A stretch of DNA of 64,000 bases from Bacillus sp. N13C7 (GTDB lineage Bacteria > Bacillota > Bacilli > Bacillales > Bacillaceae). Positions 10,132-18,326 of the stretch are shown one piece after another. A program made the position numbers and the translations under genes. The stretch is from contig NZ_JALAMO010000013.1 of the NCBI RefSeq assembly GCF_026790065.1, positions 62,001 through 126,000 of the forward strand. The letters are read 5' to 3'. Each line of letters begins with the position of its first letter. The stretch's first letter is position 1. The notes below the pieces were generated by a model. The model was not told where the DNA came from, searched no databases, and saw only the letters and a list, made by a program, of their open reading frames with translations.

Positions 10132-11805
10132 ATGAACGCAGAAATGATCTACGATGCAAAATGGCCTCAAGAATTCGCTGAAAGGCTGAAAAATGATGGC
10201 CCGTGGGCGAACTGGGAGCTGTTCAAGCTATCTGCAGAAATCCAGAACACATTAGCAATTCCTGAATTCGAAGGCTTACGGGCCCCTTTATACCTGCCTT
10301 CCTTTACGCCGCTTCCTCACCAGCTTGAGGTGGCGCAAAAAGTGGTTGAAAAAATGAACGGAAAAGCAATTTTAGCAGATGAGGTGGGCCTCGGGAAAAC
10401 AGTTGAAGCCGGACTGATTCTAAAAGAATATATGATTCGCGGTTTAGCCAAAAAAATTTTAATCCTTGTGCCCGCTTCCCTTGTGTCACAGTGGGTCAAA
10501 GAGCTTCAGGAAAAATTTTTGATCCCTGCTGTTGAACAAAAGAAAAGCTACGTGTGGGAGCAATGCGATATTGTCGTCTCATCAATTGACACCGCAAAGC
10601 GCTCGCCCCACCGTGAAATTGTGCTGTCCATCCCCTATGATCTCGTTATTATTGATGAGGCACACAAACTGAAAAATAGCAAAACGAAGAACTATGAATT
10701 TGTCCGGAATCTCGTAAAAAAATATTGCCTGCTCCTAACCGCGACGCCAATTCAAAACCGGATCGAAGAAATTTTCAATTTGGTGTCGTTATTAAAGCCT
10801 GGCCATTTAGGCAGTCAGAATCACTTTCAGGAGGAGTTCGCTAAGAAAAAATCAAGTTTAGAAGCGCATGAGCATTTAAAAGATCTTGTGAATAAAGTCA
10901 TGATCCGCAACAGGCGGCATGACACCGGGCTGACCTGGAAGCAGCGCCATGTTGAAACAGTGCCCATTGAATTTTCTCCATCTGAGCAGGCGCTGTATGA
11001 TGAAATCTCCCGCCTGAAGGAAGGCATCAATAAGCCGGCCAGCATGTTCTCTATTATGACCCTGCAAAGAGAATGCTGTTCGAGCAGAGAAGCGGTATAT
11101 ATGACGCTGAAAAAAATGCTTGATCAAAAGGAGAAACAAGCACCAGCCATCGATGAGCACACCATTTCAGTTTTAATTGACCGGATCAATCAAGTGACAC
11201 AAAACTCTAAGGCGCTTCAAGTCGTTGACCTGATCAAAAAGATAGACGATAAGGTCATCATTTTTACAGAATACCGGGCAACCCAGATTTATCTGCAATG
11301 GTTTCTTCAGCAGAACGGCATCAGTTCGGTTCCCTTCAGAGGCGGATTCAAACGCGGGAAAAAAGACTGGATGAAGGATCTTTTCCGCGGAAAGGTCCAA
11401 GTCCTGATTGCAACTGAAGCAGGCGGTGAAGGAATCAACCTGCAATTTTGCAATCATATGATTAACTATGACCTGCCATGGAATCCGATGCGCCTTGAGC
11501 AAAGAATCGGAAGAATTCACAGGCTCGGCCAGGAGCGTGACGTGCACATTTACAACATGGCGACAAAACATACGGTGGAAGAGCATATTTTAAAGCTGCT
11601 ATACGAAAAAATTCATTTATTTGAAAAAGTGGTCGGCGAACTTGATGATATTTTAACGAAAATTCAAGTGAACAATTTTGAAGAGCACTTGCATGATATT
11701 CTGTACCATTCAGCTACAGAAGAAGAAATGAAGATTAAAATGGATAACTTAACCTCATTTTTGTCTTATAAAAAACAGCAGCCAGCTGAAAAAAGAGGGT
11801 CTTAG
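10132..11805 (+). CDS. yqhH: SNF2-family ATPase/helicase YqhH
   Basis: The 557-residue protein has all superfamily 2 motifs of SNF2/RapA-type translocases: Walker A DEVGLGKT (83-90), IIDEAHKLKN (Walker B, DEAH), LLTATPIQN, and in the second RecA-like domain ATEAGGEGINLQF and RIGRIHRLGQ. It should be a double-stranded DNA translocase and not a strand-separating helicase. It lacks the extra N-terminal Tudor-like domains of RapA and is close to a bare motor. It is divergent from gcvT and followed 20 bases later by yqhG, so the pair likely works together. The true role is unknown. Confidence 0.9.
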   Translation: MNAEMIYDAKWPQEFAERLKNDGPWANWELFKLSAEIQNTLAIPEFEGLRAPLYLPSFTPLPHQLEVAQKVVEKMNGKAILADEVGLGKTVEAGLILKEYMIRGLAKKILILVPASLVSQWVKELQEKFLIPAVEQKKSYVWEQCDIVVSSIDTAKRSPHREIVLSIPYDLVIIDEAHKLKNSKTKNYEFVRNLVKKYCLLLTATPIQNRIEEIFNLVSLLKPGHLGSQNHFQEEFAKKKSSLEAHEHLKDLVNKVMIRNRRHDTGLTWKQRHVETVPIEFSPSEQALYDEISRLKEGINKPASMFSIMTLQRECCSSREAVYMTLKKMLDQKEKQAPAIDEHTISVLIDRINQVTQNSKALQVVDLIKKIDDKVIIFTEYRATQIYLQWFLQQNGISSVPFRGGFKRGKKDWMKDLFRGKVQVLIATEAGGEGINLQFCNHMINYDLPWNPMRLEQRIGRIHRLGQERDVHIYNMATKHTVEEHILKLLYEKIHLFEKVVGELDDILTKIQVNNFEEHLHDILYHSATEEEMKIKMDNLTSFLSYKKQQPAEKRGS

Positions 11806-11825
11806 CCTGTAAGGAGGTTTTATAA

Positions 11826-12620
11826 GTGAGACAGCAAGAGGTTCACGATTTTCTGCTACGCTTTTTCCAGGCACACAGCTGCCAGATTGTTGAGCAAGGT
11901 TCCGGTTATATGACGGTGCAGCTTACAGTTGAAATGGACAAACAGATCATGAACCGACCTTTCTACTGGCATTGGCGCGAGAAGACAGGCGGTGATCCGA
12001 ATCCAATGAAAATCACTTTTATTACAGATAAGGAAACCGCTCCAAAAGACCTAGACGGCGAATTTATTTATTTTGGGGCGCCCCGTTTATTTCAAATATT
12101 CAAAGCTGTAAAACAAAATGGGAGATTTACCAGAATGTATGAGAAAATTGAATCAGCTGGAGCTAAAGTCCCGCTTCAGCCTTGGCTTGGTATAAATGTC
12201 ACGATTTCATACCAGTCCGACATGAAAAAGGACAAGCTATTGTCGCTAGGTCTTCACCTAGTCTCTGGAACCATGATTGAAGATTTTCAAAGCAAGCTGA
12301 CACAGCTTTCGCTGACGTCTCAAATAAGTGACTATTGCTTCACCATATCGCCTATGATCAAACCAGAAAGCGGCCTTAAGCGCATGGAAAACTATATTGC
12401 TACATCTGCCATGCAGGAGCCGTCAGACTGGGCAGAACAGGCTGTAAACAGGTGGAGAAATGATATGGAATTGCTTGACAAGTTTTATGAGCATATAGAA
12501 GAAAAACCAGAAGAGTACTATCTAGAAAAACAGGCGCTGAAAGCCTTGTATCAACCAAAGATATCAGTTGAAGTTGAAAATGGCGGATTATTTTATCTGC
12601 AAAATAACATTTCAAGCTAA
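11826..12620 (+). CDS. yqhG: YqhG family protein, partner of SNF2 ATPase
   Basis: A 264-residue soluble protein with a GTG start after AAGGAGG. It belongs to the YqhG family, which is known mainly from Bacilli and has no assigned function. No membrane segment, signal peptide or catalytic motif is apparent. The N-terminus HDFLLRFFQAHSCQIVEQGS resembles a small alpha/beta module, and the chain contains WHWREKTGGDP, a conserved-looking Trp-rich stretch. The tight spacing behind yqhH suggests a complex with the SNF2 motor. The next unit is sinIR. Confidence 0.8.
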   Translation: MRQQEVHDFLLRFFQAHSCQIVEQGSGYMTVQLTVEMDKQIMNRPFYWHWREKTGGDPNPMKITFITDKETAPKDLDGEFIYFGAPRLFQIFKAVKQNGRFTRMYEKIESAGAKVPLQPWLGINVTISYQSDMKKDKLLSLGLHLVSGTMIEDFQSKLTQLSLTSQISDYCFTISPMIKPESGLKRMENYIATSAMQEPSDWAEQAVNRWRNDMELLDKFYEHIEEKPEEYYLEKQALKALYQPKISVEVENGGLFYLQNNISS

Positions 12621-12631
12621 CTTTTTTACCA

Positions 12632-12674
12632 TTCGACATCGTTCTCGTTTTTTTTAAAAAAATGCAACTATAAT
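12632..12674 (+). promoter_or_regulatory. sinI promoter region with Spo0A box
   Basis: TTCGACA at 12632-12638 is an exact complement of the Spo0A box TGTCGAA, followed by an A/T-rich stretch and a TATAAT-like -10 at 12669-12674. The -35 is poor, as expected for an activated promoter. In B. subtilis sinI is activated by phosphorylated Spo0A, which this arrangement fits. Confidence 0.65.
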
Positions 12675-12804
12675 AAAGATATATTGGAAAAAAATTCTGG
12701 CAATTTCAATGACAAATGACTTCCAGAGACCAAAGAAGGCATACAATGAGTCATGGCCGGACTGGCTGAAATACATAAACAAGTATTTTAGGAGGAGAAA
12801 CTGC

Positions 12805-12978
12805 ATGAAAAATGCGAAACAAGAGCACTTCGAATTAGATCAAGAATGGGTTGAATTAATGATGAAAGCCAAAGAAGCAAATATCAGCCCGGAAGAAATA
12901 CGAAAATATTTACTTTTAAACAAAAAGTCTGCTCATCCTGGTCCGGCAGCCAGAAGTCATACCGTAAATCCTTTCTGA
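12805..12978 (+). CDS. sinI: Anti-repressor SinI
   Basis: The 57-residue antagonist forms a heterodimer with SinR and removes it from DNA, starting biofilm matrix expression. The helical hook ELDQEWVELM and KAKEANISPEEIRKYLLLN matches SinI; relative to strain 168 as I recall it, the residues after WVELM differ slightly. The ATG follows AGGAGGAGAAACTGC; an in-frame stretch upstream has no ribosome site. sinR follows 33 bases later, with a TATAAT at 12985-12990 that may be the separate sinR promoter. Confidence 0.95.
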   Translation: MKNAKQEHFELDQEWVELMMKAKEANISPEEIRKYLLLNKKSAHPGPAARSHTVNPF

Positions 12979-13011
12979 ATGTGCTATAATATCACAAGGA
13001 AGGTGATGACA

Positions 13012-13347
13012 TTGATTGGCCAGCGTATTAAACAATACCGTAAAGAAAAAGGCTACTCACTATCAGAACTAGCTGAAAAAGCTGGGGTAGCGAAGTCTTA
13101 TTTAAGCTCAATAGAACGAAATCTACAAACGAACCCCTCCATTCAATTTCTCGAAAAAGTCTCCGCTGTTCTGGACGTCTCGGTTCATACTTTGCTCGAT
13201 GAAAAACATGAAACCGAATACGATGGTCAATTAGATAGTGAATGGGAGAAATTGGTTCGCGATGCAATGACATCCGGGGTATCGAAAAAACAATTTCGTG
13301 AATTTTTAGATTATCAAAAATGGAGAAAGTCCCAAAAAGAGGAGTAG
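13012..13347 (+). CDS. sinR: Master biofilm repressor SinR
   Basis: A 111-residue repressor. Residues 1-65 form a phage-repressor helix-turn-helix (LSELAEKAGVAKSYLSSIER), and the C-terminal part contains the dimer hook EWEKLVRDAMTSGVSKKQFREF, homologous to SinI. The start is a TTG spaced properly from AGGAAGGTG; an ATG two codons earlier is too close. It represses tapA-sipW-tasA and other matrix genes. The sequence appears essentially unchanged from strain 168. Confidence 0.96.
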   Translation: MIGQRIKQYRKEKGYSLSELAEKAGVAKSYLSSIERNLQTNPSIQFLEKVSAVLDVSVHTLLDEKHETEYDGQLDSEWEKLVRDAMTSGVSKKQFREFLDYQKWRKSQKEE

Positions 13348-13377
13348 TGCCTGAGCAGAGGCACTTACTCCTCTTTT
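13334..13377 (+). terminator. Terminator after sinR
   Basis: A long stem GAGGAGTAGTGCC / GGCACTTACTCCTC with one bulge, followed by TTTT, begins at the end of sinR. Confidence 0.8.
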
Positions 13378-13390
13378 GTCAATACACATA

Positions 13391-13421
13391 GAGACGGCCC
13401 AGTAATATACTGGGCCGTCTC
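13391..13421 (-). terminator. Hairpin after tasA
   Basis: The stem GAGACGGCCCAGT is perfectly repeated in inverse orientation around a five-base loop. Few T residues follow on either strand, so it may act mainly as a terminator or stabiliser for tasA mRNA, 17 bases beyond its stop. Confidence 0.7.
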
Positions 13422-13437
13422 TTCATTATTGCTGCTA

Positions 13438-14223
13438 TTAATTTTTATCCTCACTGTGCGCTTTTTCATTTTCTTTCACATAACCGTCTTTATCTGTATG
13501 TTCCTTTTTGATCGTCAAACCATTCCATTGTGTCGCTTCAAATGTGAATTGAAGCTGAATAGAATTGCCTTGGTATTTATTTTGAACCATTTGGCCGTTT
13601 TCATCTTTTGTTTTGTCGTCTTTGAATTGGATCTCCATTTGAACTTTGTCAAAATCAGTCGGCGTTTTTGGAATGCCATCATATTCAGGAGCGGTTTTAC
13701 CGTCAATTGTTGCTACATTGACTTTACCGCTTGCATTTAAGAATTTAGGGTCAATTTGTTTTTTGATTTTCTCAGCAGCCGCTGTATCATTCTTAGCGGA
13801 CATCAAATACAGGTCTTTGAGGTTCGCATCATCTAAAATAATGTTTTTCGGGTAACCATTGCCGCCCTCTTTTCCAACTGTCAATAATGTCACTTCAAAC
13901 TGGCTGAGAAAATCTTCTGGAGATGTATTGCTGCCGCCGTTCGCTTTAAATTCACCGTAATTCAGCGCCATTAATACCTCTTTGATTGCAAGTGAGCCGT
14001 TATTTTCAAAATGGAAATCTTTCGTTAATTTGTCACCCGGCTTTAGATTTGATAAGTTGACATTCGCTGAATTTTCTTTAGCTGATAAATCCAGTGTACC
14101 TGATGCAAAAGTAGCATCCGTTGATTTAATGTCGTTAAATGCTGCCCATGTTCCTCCTCCAACTAAGGCTAATCCTAGTGCCGCAGAAGCAACTCCTAAA
14201 CTCAATTTCTTTTTCATACCCAT
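13438..14223 (-). CDS. tasA: Biofilm matrix fibre protein TasA
   Basis: A 261-residue secreted protein of the camelysin/TasA family and the main protein fibre of the B. subtilis matrix. Residues 1-27 form a signal peptide ending in GGGTWA, removed by SipW. The mature part starts AFNDIKSTDATFASGTLDLS and has the beta-rich fold region ending in a charged tail. The start follows GGGGAGTTTGCC. It is the third gene of tapA-sipW-tasA, so its expression is under SinR control. Confidence 0.96.
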   Translation of the reverse strand: MGMKKKLSLGVASAALGLALVGGGTWAAFNDIKSTDATFASGTLDLSAKENSANVNLSNLKPGDKLTKDFHFENNGSLAIKEVLMALNYGEFKANGGSNTSPEDFLSQFEVTLLTVGKEGGNGYPKNIILDDANLKDLYLMSAKNDTAAAEKIKKQIDPKFLNASGKVNVATIDGKTAPEYDGIPKTPTDFDKVQMEIQFKDDKTKDENGQMVQNKYQGNSIQLQFTFEATQWNGLTIKKEHTDKDGYVKENEKAHSEDKN

Positions 14224-14286
14224 GGCAAACTCCCCTTTTATTGAATGATTTTATATCGAAACCTGTTGCCAGGTTTACAACTGATG

Positions 14287-14859
14287 TTAAGTGGACATGG
14301 TATTGTCCTTTGTATTTGTTTCCAAAGCTTTTGTCTTTCTTTCAATTTCTCTAATGGCGCTTGTGATCGTCACAAAAGCGTACACCAGCAGCATCACGCC
14401 GGGAACAATCAGTAAAACAGCAGTTCCGATCGGCTGACTGGCAAAATGAAGCATATAGCCGGCATATGGAAGCTGAAAACCTGTGTATTGCGCGCGGACA
14501 TTTTCGTCTGAAACAAGCGCTGAATCAGCTGCGGCGTTATTGTCCCCTTTTGTTTTAAATAACAAATGGCTTCCTTGCTTTGTTACATCAACAATCCTGT
14601 GGGTGACCGCCGTATTTGCATCCTGCATAAATGTAATGACATCACCCTTTTGGAGCTCTTTCACATCAGTGATTTCTTTGACCAATATTAAAGAGCCTGT
14701 ATTGAACTCCGGCTCCATTGAACCTGACAAAACTGATTTCAGCGTGTATCCAAACACTGCCGGCTCTCCCCCGGATGAACGTGTTGATATCACGATAAGT
14801 GTCAGCATAATAATGAGAGTAAAGATGATCACGTAGAGAATATTACTGATCAGCTTCAT
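14287..14859 (-). CDS. sipW: ER-type signal peptidase SipW
   Basis: A 190-residue membrane signal peptidase of the eukaryotic/archaeal type, required to process TasA and TapA. The catalytic Ser47 is in SGSMEPEF and His87 in AVTHRIVD; the lysine of classical bacterial enzymes is missing, as known for this type. Membrane helices lie near the N-terminus and at about 145-170. The start four codons into the longest frame puts the dyad at 47/87; the ATG at 14871 is possible but touches the ribosome site. It overlaps the end of tapA. Confidence 0.93.
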   Translation of the reverse strand: MKLISNILYVIIFTLIIMLTLIVISTRSSGGEPAVFGYTLKSVLSGSMEPEFNTGSLILVKEITDVKELQKGDVITFMQDANTAVTHRIVDVTKQGSHLLFKTKGDNNAAADSALVSDENVRAQYTGFQLPYAGYMLHFASQPIGTAVLLIVPGVMLLVYAFVTITSAIREIERKTKALETNTKDNTMST

Positions 14860-15604
14860 TGCTTTTTTCATCCTCTTCCCCGCTTTCCTTCTGAACTGAT
14901 TGAGTTTCTTTTTCTTCTTTTACAGCTTCTTGAGATGCAGCTTCTTTAGTTGATTTTTCCAGTAAATCGTTTTGAAATGTTTCTTTCTCATTTTTGACTG
15001 CAGGCTTGGTTTCTTTTTTTGGAACTGTCGGTTTCTCATCGCACTTTGCAAGCGTCATAGGCTTCGACCACTCAAATGTACTGCCGTCTGCCGGGTAGCC
15101 GGCCGGTTTATATACTTTAAATGCATAAATGCCGGGTTTCATTTTTTTCTTCGTCTCAATTTTATAAACTGAATCGCCGATTTGATTGGAAACGAATCCT
15201 TTTTCGATCACATTTCCATCCTTTAACGGTTTGCGGGCATTTTCCAGCTTATGAAGCTCCCACTTCCATTTGGATTTCTTTAGTTTCTCGCCTGTATTTT
15301 CGAGCTCAGCAAATAATGTAACAGGTGAGCATACCGTGCCTTTTGTATCCGTTTGATCTGATAGGTGCAAATCGCTTTGATCCCAGCGTTTATCGTAATG
15401 GCAGTTTTTATCTGTATGCTGAAAGTCATTACACGTTTGAAGCGAAACATCAAACGTTTTAATATCATGAAAAGCAGCGCTTGTATCACCGGAAAATTGT
15501 AAGCATATCGCGGCAGTCAGACTAAAAATGACTGAAAGCTGAAAAATAAGCAGAACTCTCAGCTTCGTTTTCGCCTTTTGCTGATTGCGGAACAATCGAA
15601 ACAT
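14843..15604 (-). CDS. tapA: TasA anchoring/assembly protein TapA
   Basis: The 253-residue protein has an N-terminal signal-anchor (about 18-42), a cysteine-containing folded domain (TCNDFQHTDKNCHYDKRWDQ, later TVCSP and LAKCDEKP) and a disordered Lys/Glu-rich tail from about residue 190. It nucleates and anchors TasA fibres at the cell surface. The start follows AGGAGGTAGAGT. First gene of the matrix operon; a SinR operator lies 41 bases upstream. Confidence 0.95.
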   Translation of the reverse strand: MFRLFRNQQKAKTKLRVLLIFQLSVIFSLTAAICLQFSGDTSAAFHDIKTFDVSLQTCNDFQHTDKNCHYDKRWDQSDLHLSDQTDTKGTVCSPVTLFAELENTGEKLKKSKWKWELHKLENARKPLKDGNVIEKGFVSNQIGDSVYKIETKKKMKPGIYAFKVYKPAGYPADGSTFEWSKPMTLAKCDEKPTVPKKETKPAVKNEKETFQNDLLEKSTKEAASQEAVKEEKETQSVQKESGEEDEKSNEADQ

Positions 15605-15644
15605 ACTCTACCTCCTGTAAAACCTGTCACTCGATATGACAAAC

Positions 15645-15677
15645 GTTCTTTTTAAAGAACTATACAAATAGAGTATA
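15645..15677 (-). promoter_or_regulatory. tapA promoter with palindromic SinR operator
   Basis: GTTCTTT-TT-AAAGAAC at 15645-15660 is a perfect inverted repeat of the SinR recognition heptamer. It lies just downstream of a -10-like TATACT (minus strand, 15677-15672), so bound SinR would block RNA polymerase. A weaker partial match, GTTCGCTTAAAAGAAT, lies near 15720-15735. Confidence 0.8.
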
Positions 15678-15864
15678 ATCAACGTTTTAGGGATTTAAAA
15701 ACACCAAAATCGACCGTTTTGTTCGCTTAAAAGAATGTTTTCATCAAATTACAAAGTCTTGCTCATTATTGCTCATCTTTTGAAATTTTTGGGATTATTA
15801 TGTGAGAAATTAAATGCATAGCCACATATGATTTGGTAATAATAAACAAAGAAAGGGTGACAGC

Positions 15865-16191
15865 ATGATGATCAAACAATGTGTGATTTGTCTTTCTCTT
15901 CTCGTTTTCAGCACAACTGCCGCTTACGCAGAAGAAACACCGCTTGTGACCGCCCGCCACACATCAAAATGGGAAGAGCTTGCTGTAAAAGAAGCCAAAA
16001 AAAGGTACCCGCTTGCACAGGTACTATTTAAACAAAAAGTATGGGACCGCAAAAGAAAAGATGAAGCAGTAAAGCAATACCACTTAACCTTGAGGGAAGG
16101 ATCAAAGGAATTCGGCGTATTTGTGACAATTTCATTTGATCCTCACAGCCAAAAGGTCAATAAAATTGCCATATTAGAAGAATATCAATAA
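15865..16191 (+). CDS. yqzG: Secreted DUF3889-type protein YqzG
   Basis: A 108-residue protein with a clear signal peptide (about 1-22, ending AAYAEE) and a small basic domain containing KWEELAVKEAKKRYPLAQV and EFGVFVTISFDPHSQKV. No function is known. The start is ATG after AAAGGGTGACAGC. It is transcribed toward yqzE and comG and shares a bidirectional hairpin with yqzE. Confidence 0.8.
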   Translation: MMIKQCVICLSLLVFSTTAAYAEETPLVTARHTSKWEELAVKEAKKRYPLAQVLFKQKVWDRKRKDEAVKQYHLTLREGSKEFGVFVTISFDPHSQKVNKIAILEEYQ

Positions 16192-16215
16192 GGTCCTCCA
16201 TATTTGAAGGACCTT
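16190..16215. terminator. Bidirectional terminator, yqzG/yqzE
   Basis: The stem AAGGTCCT / AGGACCTT around a ten-base loop lies between two converging genes and is followed by T-rich sequence on both sides. Confidence 0.7.
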
Positions 16216-16233
16216 ATTCGTTTATATTTGTAA

Positions 16234-16413
16234 TTATCTTTTCCGCTTGAGCCATAGCCTGAAACCATAGGGTAAAATACCGAACCAATGCTGTGAAGCG
16301 GGTGTTTTTGTTTCTTTCCGCACCTCTTTTCGTTCTTTTCGCTCATCTTTCGGAGTATCTATATATTTGACAAATTGCTGAGTCATATATTTGACATAAT
16401 CATTCGTTTTCAC
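16234..16413 (-). CDS. yqzE: Small protein YqzE, comG operon end
   Basis: A 59-residue protein with a GTG start seven bases after GAGGTG. It begins [20 protein letters not shown], continues with a highly charged helix ([15 protein letters not shown]) and ends with an aromatic stretch [20 protein letters not shown] that could sit at the membrane. It follows comGG on the same strand and is probably co-transcribed with it. Its function is unknown. Confidence 0.85.
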   Translation of the reverse strand: MKTNDYVKYMTQQFVKYIDTPKDERKERKEVRKETKTPASQHWFGILPYGFRLWLKRKR

Positions 16414-16483
16414 GTGATCACCTCATCATTCAATTATTATGAGTGTTGGCTTACATGACTTTTTTTATACTCTTTTCTCTGCT

Positions 16484-16861
16484 TTATTCTGTCCAGCTCA
16501 GTAGCTTTTTCCGTTTTTGATCGAACACTAGCTGTGCAGTTCTTTCTGTTCCCGACTCCGTACTGGCTTTTAAGCTGATTTCTTTTTGCTCTTTTATCGA
16601 TGTATCATAAATGTGATAAGAAACCTTCCCATATGCAAACTGCTGTGAACCGTGTTGGCCGCCTTTCCGTTTCTCAAGAACATGGCGAATTGACAGAAGT
16701 GCGCCATTCTGAAGCAAATTCTCTCCTGTGTATAACTCTTTTGTTTCCTTTTCAAACATGCAGCGTGACATATATTGGGCAGCAGTAAAGTTCACAATCA
16801 ACAGCATAAGCGCAGACACAAAAAGAACCGCTGGATAAATAAACCCTTTCGAGCTGTACAT
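16484..16861 (-). CDS. comGG: Competence pseudopilin ComGG
   Basis: A 125-residue minor pseudopilin. The leader MYSSKG is followed by a hydrophobic helix FIYPAVLFVSALMLLIV; it lacks the usual Glu at position +5 of the mature protein, as known for ComGG. It works with ComGC and the minor pilins in the transformation pseudopilus and is processed by ComC. The stop of comGF is directly adjacent to its ATG, so translation is likely coupled. Confidence 0.92.
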   Translation of the reverse strand: MYSSKGFIYPAVLFVSALMLLIVNFTAAQYMSRCMFEKETKELYTGENLLQNGALLSIRHVLEKRKGGQHGSQQFAYGKVSYHIYDTSIKEQKEISLKASTESGTERTAQLVFDQKRKKLLSWTE

Positions 16862-17245
16862 TCATCCTCCTCCTAAAGATGTATAAACCGGAAAAGCAGT
16901 TTGATACTCTTTTTCGTCCCTGCTCTTAATATTCAGAATCACAATCCCATTTTTAATATCAGCTTTCATTGCAGTCATATGATCGAGAATCGGCACATGC
17001 CCTTTGCCATCCACTCTTTTTCTTATCATTGATTGATAGGTTTCAAACCTGGTGTTTTGCCCGGAAAAGTTGGTGCAGATCAATACACTCCCATGCTCGG
17101 CTGTCTTTACCGTCCGAGACTGCTTGCACTCGTTCATCATCTGCTCCATTGAAATTATATATTCTTCCTGTGTAAAACCATTATGTTCCTGCTGCCGTGA
17201 CAAAAACAAATGAAAGATCATTGATAACGATCCTGATATGAGCAA
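16862..17245 (-). CDS. comGF: Competence protein ComGF (conventional start)
   Basis: With the conventional TTG start the protein has 127 residues and begins MLISGSLSMIFHLFLSRQQE. It is required for transformation and assembles with the minor pseudopilins. The TTG has no convincing ribosome site. The same frame remains open upstream to 17380 and encodes GYTLLNVLFSLSVFL, a pilin-like N-terminus with Lys-rich residues before it, all overlapping comGE. No ATG, GTG or TTG lies in that extension, so the real start is uncertain (see findings). Confidence 0.85.
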   Translation of the reverse strand: MLISGSLSMIFHLFLSRQQEHNGFTQEEYIISMEQMMNECKQSRTVKTAEHGSVLICTNFSGQNTRFETYQSMIRKRVDGKGHVPILDHMTAMKADIKNGIVILNIKSRDEKEYQTAFPVYTSLGGG

Positions 17246-17270
17246 AAAGACGGAGAGAGAAAATAATACG

Positions 17271-17612
17271 TTAAGAAGCGTATAGCCAGTCTGTCCGCAG
17301 AATGCTGAGACAAAATGCTTTTTCTTTATAAGCTGCAGCTGAGATGCATACGTTTTGATACTCCCCCTCCTCCTCCCACTTCAGCGTATAGAAAGTATTG
17401 TTCTTTGTAACAGACGCAGTTCCTTCACCAGTCATCATATATTTGCTAATGCTTTCGTTCATCACCTGGTAGCCAATCTCTCGTGATTCCGCCATATTTT
17501 CATCAGCTATCAGCTTGTCCCACAAAGGAACGACTGTCAGCAGCAGAAACAGCCACAGGCTTAGCGCAGACATTGTTTCGATTGTAGAAAAACCTTTATT
17601 TTCTCTCCACAT
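17271..17612 (-). CDS. comGE: Competence minor pseudopilin ComGE
   Basis: A 113-residue type IV pilin-like protein. The prepilin site is MWRENKG / FSTIETMSALSLWLF, with Glu at mature position 5 and a hydrophobic helix. It overlaps the end of comGD by 17 bases. Its coding sequence contains GGAGGAGGAGGGGG (minus strand, about 17376-17363), which may act in translation of the following comGF frame. Confidence 0.92.
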   Translation of the reverse strand: MWRENKGFSTIETMSALSLWLFLLLTVVPLWDKLIADENMAESREIGYQVMNESISKYMMTGEGTASVTKNNTFYTLKWEEEGEYQNVCISAAAYKEKAFCLSILRTDWLYAS

Positions 17613-18027
17613 TGACTGTCCCGCTCCCTAAAAAAATCGTTATGTCATAAACAGCATGTCCTTTTATTCGAATTTTTCCGCCTGCATTCGGATGCCCTTT
17701 CTCATTGAATTCCAAACGGTTTTTTAATGTTAGCGGTTCTATAGAAAGTCCCGTTGTATACGGACGTTCAATCACCTTATCCCCCATGACTACTTGATAT
17801 TCGTTTCTATGAAAGAGAATGTTTGTCCTTTGATGAGTGGAAATAGAAGTCTGCTGTGCAAGCATAATGTCGTTTTTCAGCTGCCATGCCGCTTGCCGAA
17901 CAGAAGTATTGGCATAAACAGGGGGAAGTGTAGTAAACACGGCAATCAAGAGGATAGAGGCGAGGCTTAACACAAGCAAGCTCTCTAGAAGGGTAAACCC
18001 CTTCTCCTCGTTTAATTTAATGTTCAA
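17596..18027 (-). CDS. comGD: Competence minor pseudopilin ComGD
   Basis: A 143-residue pseudopilin with prepilin site NEEKG / FTLLESLLVLSLASILL, carrying Glu at mature position 5. The TTG start reads MNIKLNEEKG and overlaps comGC by 11 bases; longer in-frame readings lie entirely in comGC. Its partner proteins are ComGC, ComGE and ComGG. Confidence 0.93.
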   Translation of the reverse strand: MNIKLNEEKGFTLLESLLVLSLASILLIAVFTTLPPVYANTSVRQAAWQLKNDIMLAQQTSISTHQRTNILFHRNEYQVVMGDKVIERPYTTGLSIEPLTLKNRLEFNEKGHPNAGGKIRIKGHAVYDITIFLGSGTVNVERK

Positions 18028-18313
18028 CCTTAACTTCTCCGTCACTGATGATAATGCGCTTCCCATTTGGGCAAGCTGCATCCTTTTTCACATAGCCCTC
18101 TGACTGTAAATCTGAAAGGCTCGGTGTCTGTCCTTCATGATCAAGCTCAAATGCAGTCATTTGTGCCTTAATCATGTTTTGCAGGCCTTCACAGCCCTTT
18201 TTTTGAATGGTTTGATTATGTTTCGTGACGTTCGGTATCGTAATTAAAAGCAAGATTGAAATAATAAAGAGCACAATTAACATTTCAACAAGTGTGAATC
18301 CTTTCTCATTCAT
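18017..18313 (-). CDS. comGC: Major competence pseudopilin ComGC
   Basis: The 98-residue major subunit of the transformation pseudopilus. The prepilin peptidase site is MNEKG / FTLVEMLIVLFIISILLL, with Glu at mature position 5. Two Cys residues (KKGCEGL and DAACPNG) are positioned for the known intramolecular disulfide. It is the third gene of the operon, 13 bases after comGB. Confidence 0.96.
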   Translation of the reverse strand: MNEKGFTLVEMLIVLFIISILLLITIPNVTKHNQTIQKKGCEGLQNMIKAQMTAFELDHEGQTPSLSDLQSEGYVKKDAACPNGKRIIISDGEVKVEH

Positions 18314-18326
18314 CAGCCTCTTCCTT

